From Acidimicrobiia bacterium (GTDB taxonomy: Bacteria > Actinomycetota > Acidimicrobiia > Acidimicrobiales > SZUA-35): DNA of 6,604 bases. This document shows, in pieces, positions 6,185-6,604 of the stretch. The notes under the pieces were generated by a model. The model saw only the letters and a list, made by a program, of their open reading frames with translations, was not told the DNA's origin and ran no database searches. The position numbers were made by a program, and so were the translations under genes. Location of the stretch: positions 1-6,604 of the forward strand of contig JAOUGG010000141.1 of assembly GCA_029857855.1 (NCBI GenBank), read 5' to 3'. Each line of letters opens with the position of its first letter. Positions within the stretch are counted from its first letter, which is position 1.

Positions 6185-6212
6185 ATGATAGCGGGCGATG
6201 GGAGCGGCCCAA
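6185..6212 (-). promoter_or_regulatory. Predicted rpsT promoter
   Basis: On the minus strand TTGGGC (6212-6207) and TATCAT (6190-6185) are separated by 16 bases. The -10 differs from consensus at one base, which is a good match for a high-GC genome. The predicted start near 6178 would give a leader of about 100 bases before the GTG of rpsT. Confidence 0.5.
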
Positions 6213-6253
6213 CCGACGGGCGTCACCGAATGTCCGGGACCGGGCGGGCGAGA

Positions 6254-6279
6254 CGCTTCACCGGCGAAGCGGGTAGGTT
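6254..6279 (+). promoter_or_regulatory. Possible lepA promoter with operator-like dyad
   Basis: TAGGTT (6274-6279) could be the -10 element of lepA, with transcription starting near 6286, just before the ribosome binding site AAGG (6287-6290). Immediately upstream, CGCTTC-N6-GAAGCG (6254-6271) is a perfect six-base dyad. Its left half covers part of the place where a -35 would sit, so a bound repressor or activator could act there. No -35 consensus is apparent. Confidence 0.35.
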
Positions 6280-6300
6280 TCAGTACAAGGTTCAGAACTC

Positions 6301-6604
6301 ATGCCTCCAACGACCAAAGACAAGATCCGCACGGCCAGAATCCGAAATCTGGCCATCATCGCCCACATCGATCACGGCAAGTCGACCCTGGCCGACCGCC
6401 TGCTCGAGATCTGTGGTGCCGTCGAAGCCCGCGACATGCGGGACCAGTACCTCGACTCCATGGAGCTGGAGCGGGAACGGGGTATCACGATCAAGCTGCA
6501 GAGCGTGAAGCTCGAGTGGAAGGGCCACGTCATCAATCTGATCGACACCCCCGGTCACGTCGACTTCGGCTACGAGGTCTCGCGGTCCTTGGCCGCCTGC
6601 GAGG
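6301..6604 (+). CDS. lepA: Elongation factor 4 (LepA GTPase), N-terminal part, cut by window end
   Basis: LepA/EF4 is a ribosome-associated translational GTPase related to EF-G, implicated in 30S biogenesis, initiation and back-translocation. The visible 101 codons cover the start of the G domain: [20 protein letters not shown] with the P-loop at 21-28, the switch I signature [15 protein letters not shown] (51-65) specific to LepA, and DTPGHVDF (82-89) with the G3 motif. The sequence ends at the [13 protein letters not shown] segment; most LepA proteins have Ser or Thr where this one has Gly90. AAGG at 6287-6290 lies ten bases before the ATG. The frame is open to the window edge, so roughly five sixths of the usual approximately 600 residues lie beyond. 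IF2, EF-G and BipA are excluded by the switch I sequence and by the position beside rpsT and holA. Confidence 0.95.
   Translation, partial: MPPTTKDKIRTARIRNLAIIAHIDHGKSTLADRLLEICGAVEARDMRDQYLDSMELERERGITIKLQSVKLEWKGHVINLIDTPGHVDFGYEVSRSLAACE

Noticed and set aside
1..6604. Abundant GATC, CGATCG and GTCGAC words through the window
   Set aside because: They follow from frequent Asp, Ile, Val and Arg codons with G/C-ending bias, and occur evenly across the genes. Without a genome-wide count there is no sign of an uptake sequence or methylation island.

Overview
The window is gene-dense, high-GC DNA (roughly two thirds G+C) with strong G/C preference at third codon positions and frequent GTG starts. 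Gene order comEA-comEC-(folP2-like)-holA, then convergent rpsT, then lepA, matches the conserved competence/holA/rpsT/lepA block of Actinobacteria. A FolP2-type dihydropteroate synthase paralogue points the same way. Within that phylum the codon use and the frequent GATC and GTCGAC words remind me of Acidimicrobiia, but that finer placement is a guess. The region looks like ordinary core chromosome: I see no insertion sequence, phage gene, tRNA, rRNA or CRISPR array.

Layout. 1-717 (+): thioredoxin-fold protein with a C-terminal TPR-like helical region (CnoX/YbbN type). 718-962: short non-coding or poorly coding stretch with a possible promoter and a weak imperfect repeat. 963-1832 (+): ComEA. 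1829-3778 (+): ComEC/Rec2, overlapping comEA by four bases. 3827-4672 (+): FolP2-like protein. 4672-5688 (+): HolA, the DNA polymerase III delta subunit, overlapping the previous gene by one base. 5689-5814: two tandem hairpins lying between converging genes. 5815-6078 (-): ribosomal protein S20. 6079-6300: divergent intergenic region with a structured rpsT leader and an operator-like dyad before lepA. 6301-6604 (+): the first 101 codons of lepA (EF4), cut by the window edge.

How the genes work together. ComEA (membrane-anchored DNA receptor) and ComEC (DNA channel) form a DNA-uptake pair. HolA loads the sliding clamp during replication and shares the block by conserved synteny rather than by an obvious shared pathway. 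S20 and LepA both act on the 30S subunit or translating ribosome and are transcribed divergently. The CnoX-like protein probably protects proteins from redox stress.

I did not find a new multi-gene system. The points most worth a second look are: the folP-family gene, which keeps its pterin-site residues but has lost the Thr-Arg of the pABA loop; the ComEC C-terminus, which looks like a metallo-beta-lactamase domain without its metal ligands; a probable leaderless GTG start for the folP-like gene; and inverted repeats inside comEA, in the rpsT leader and before lepA.
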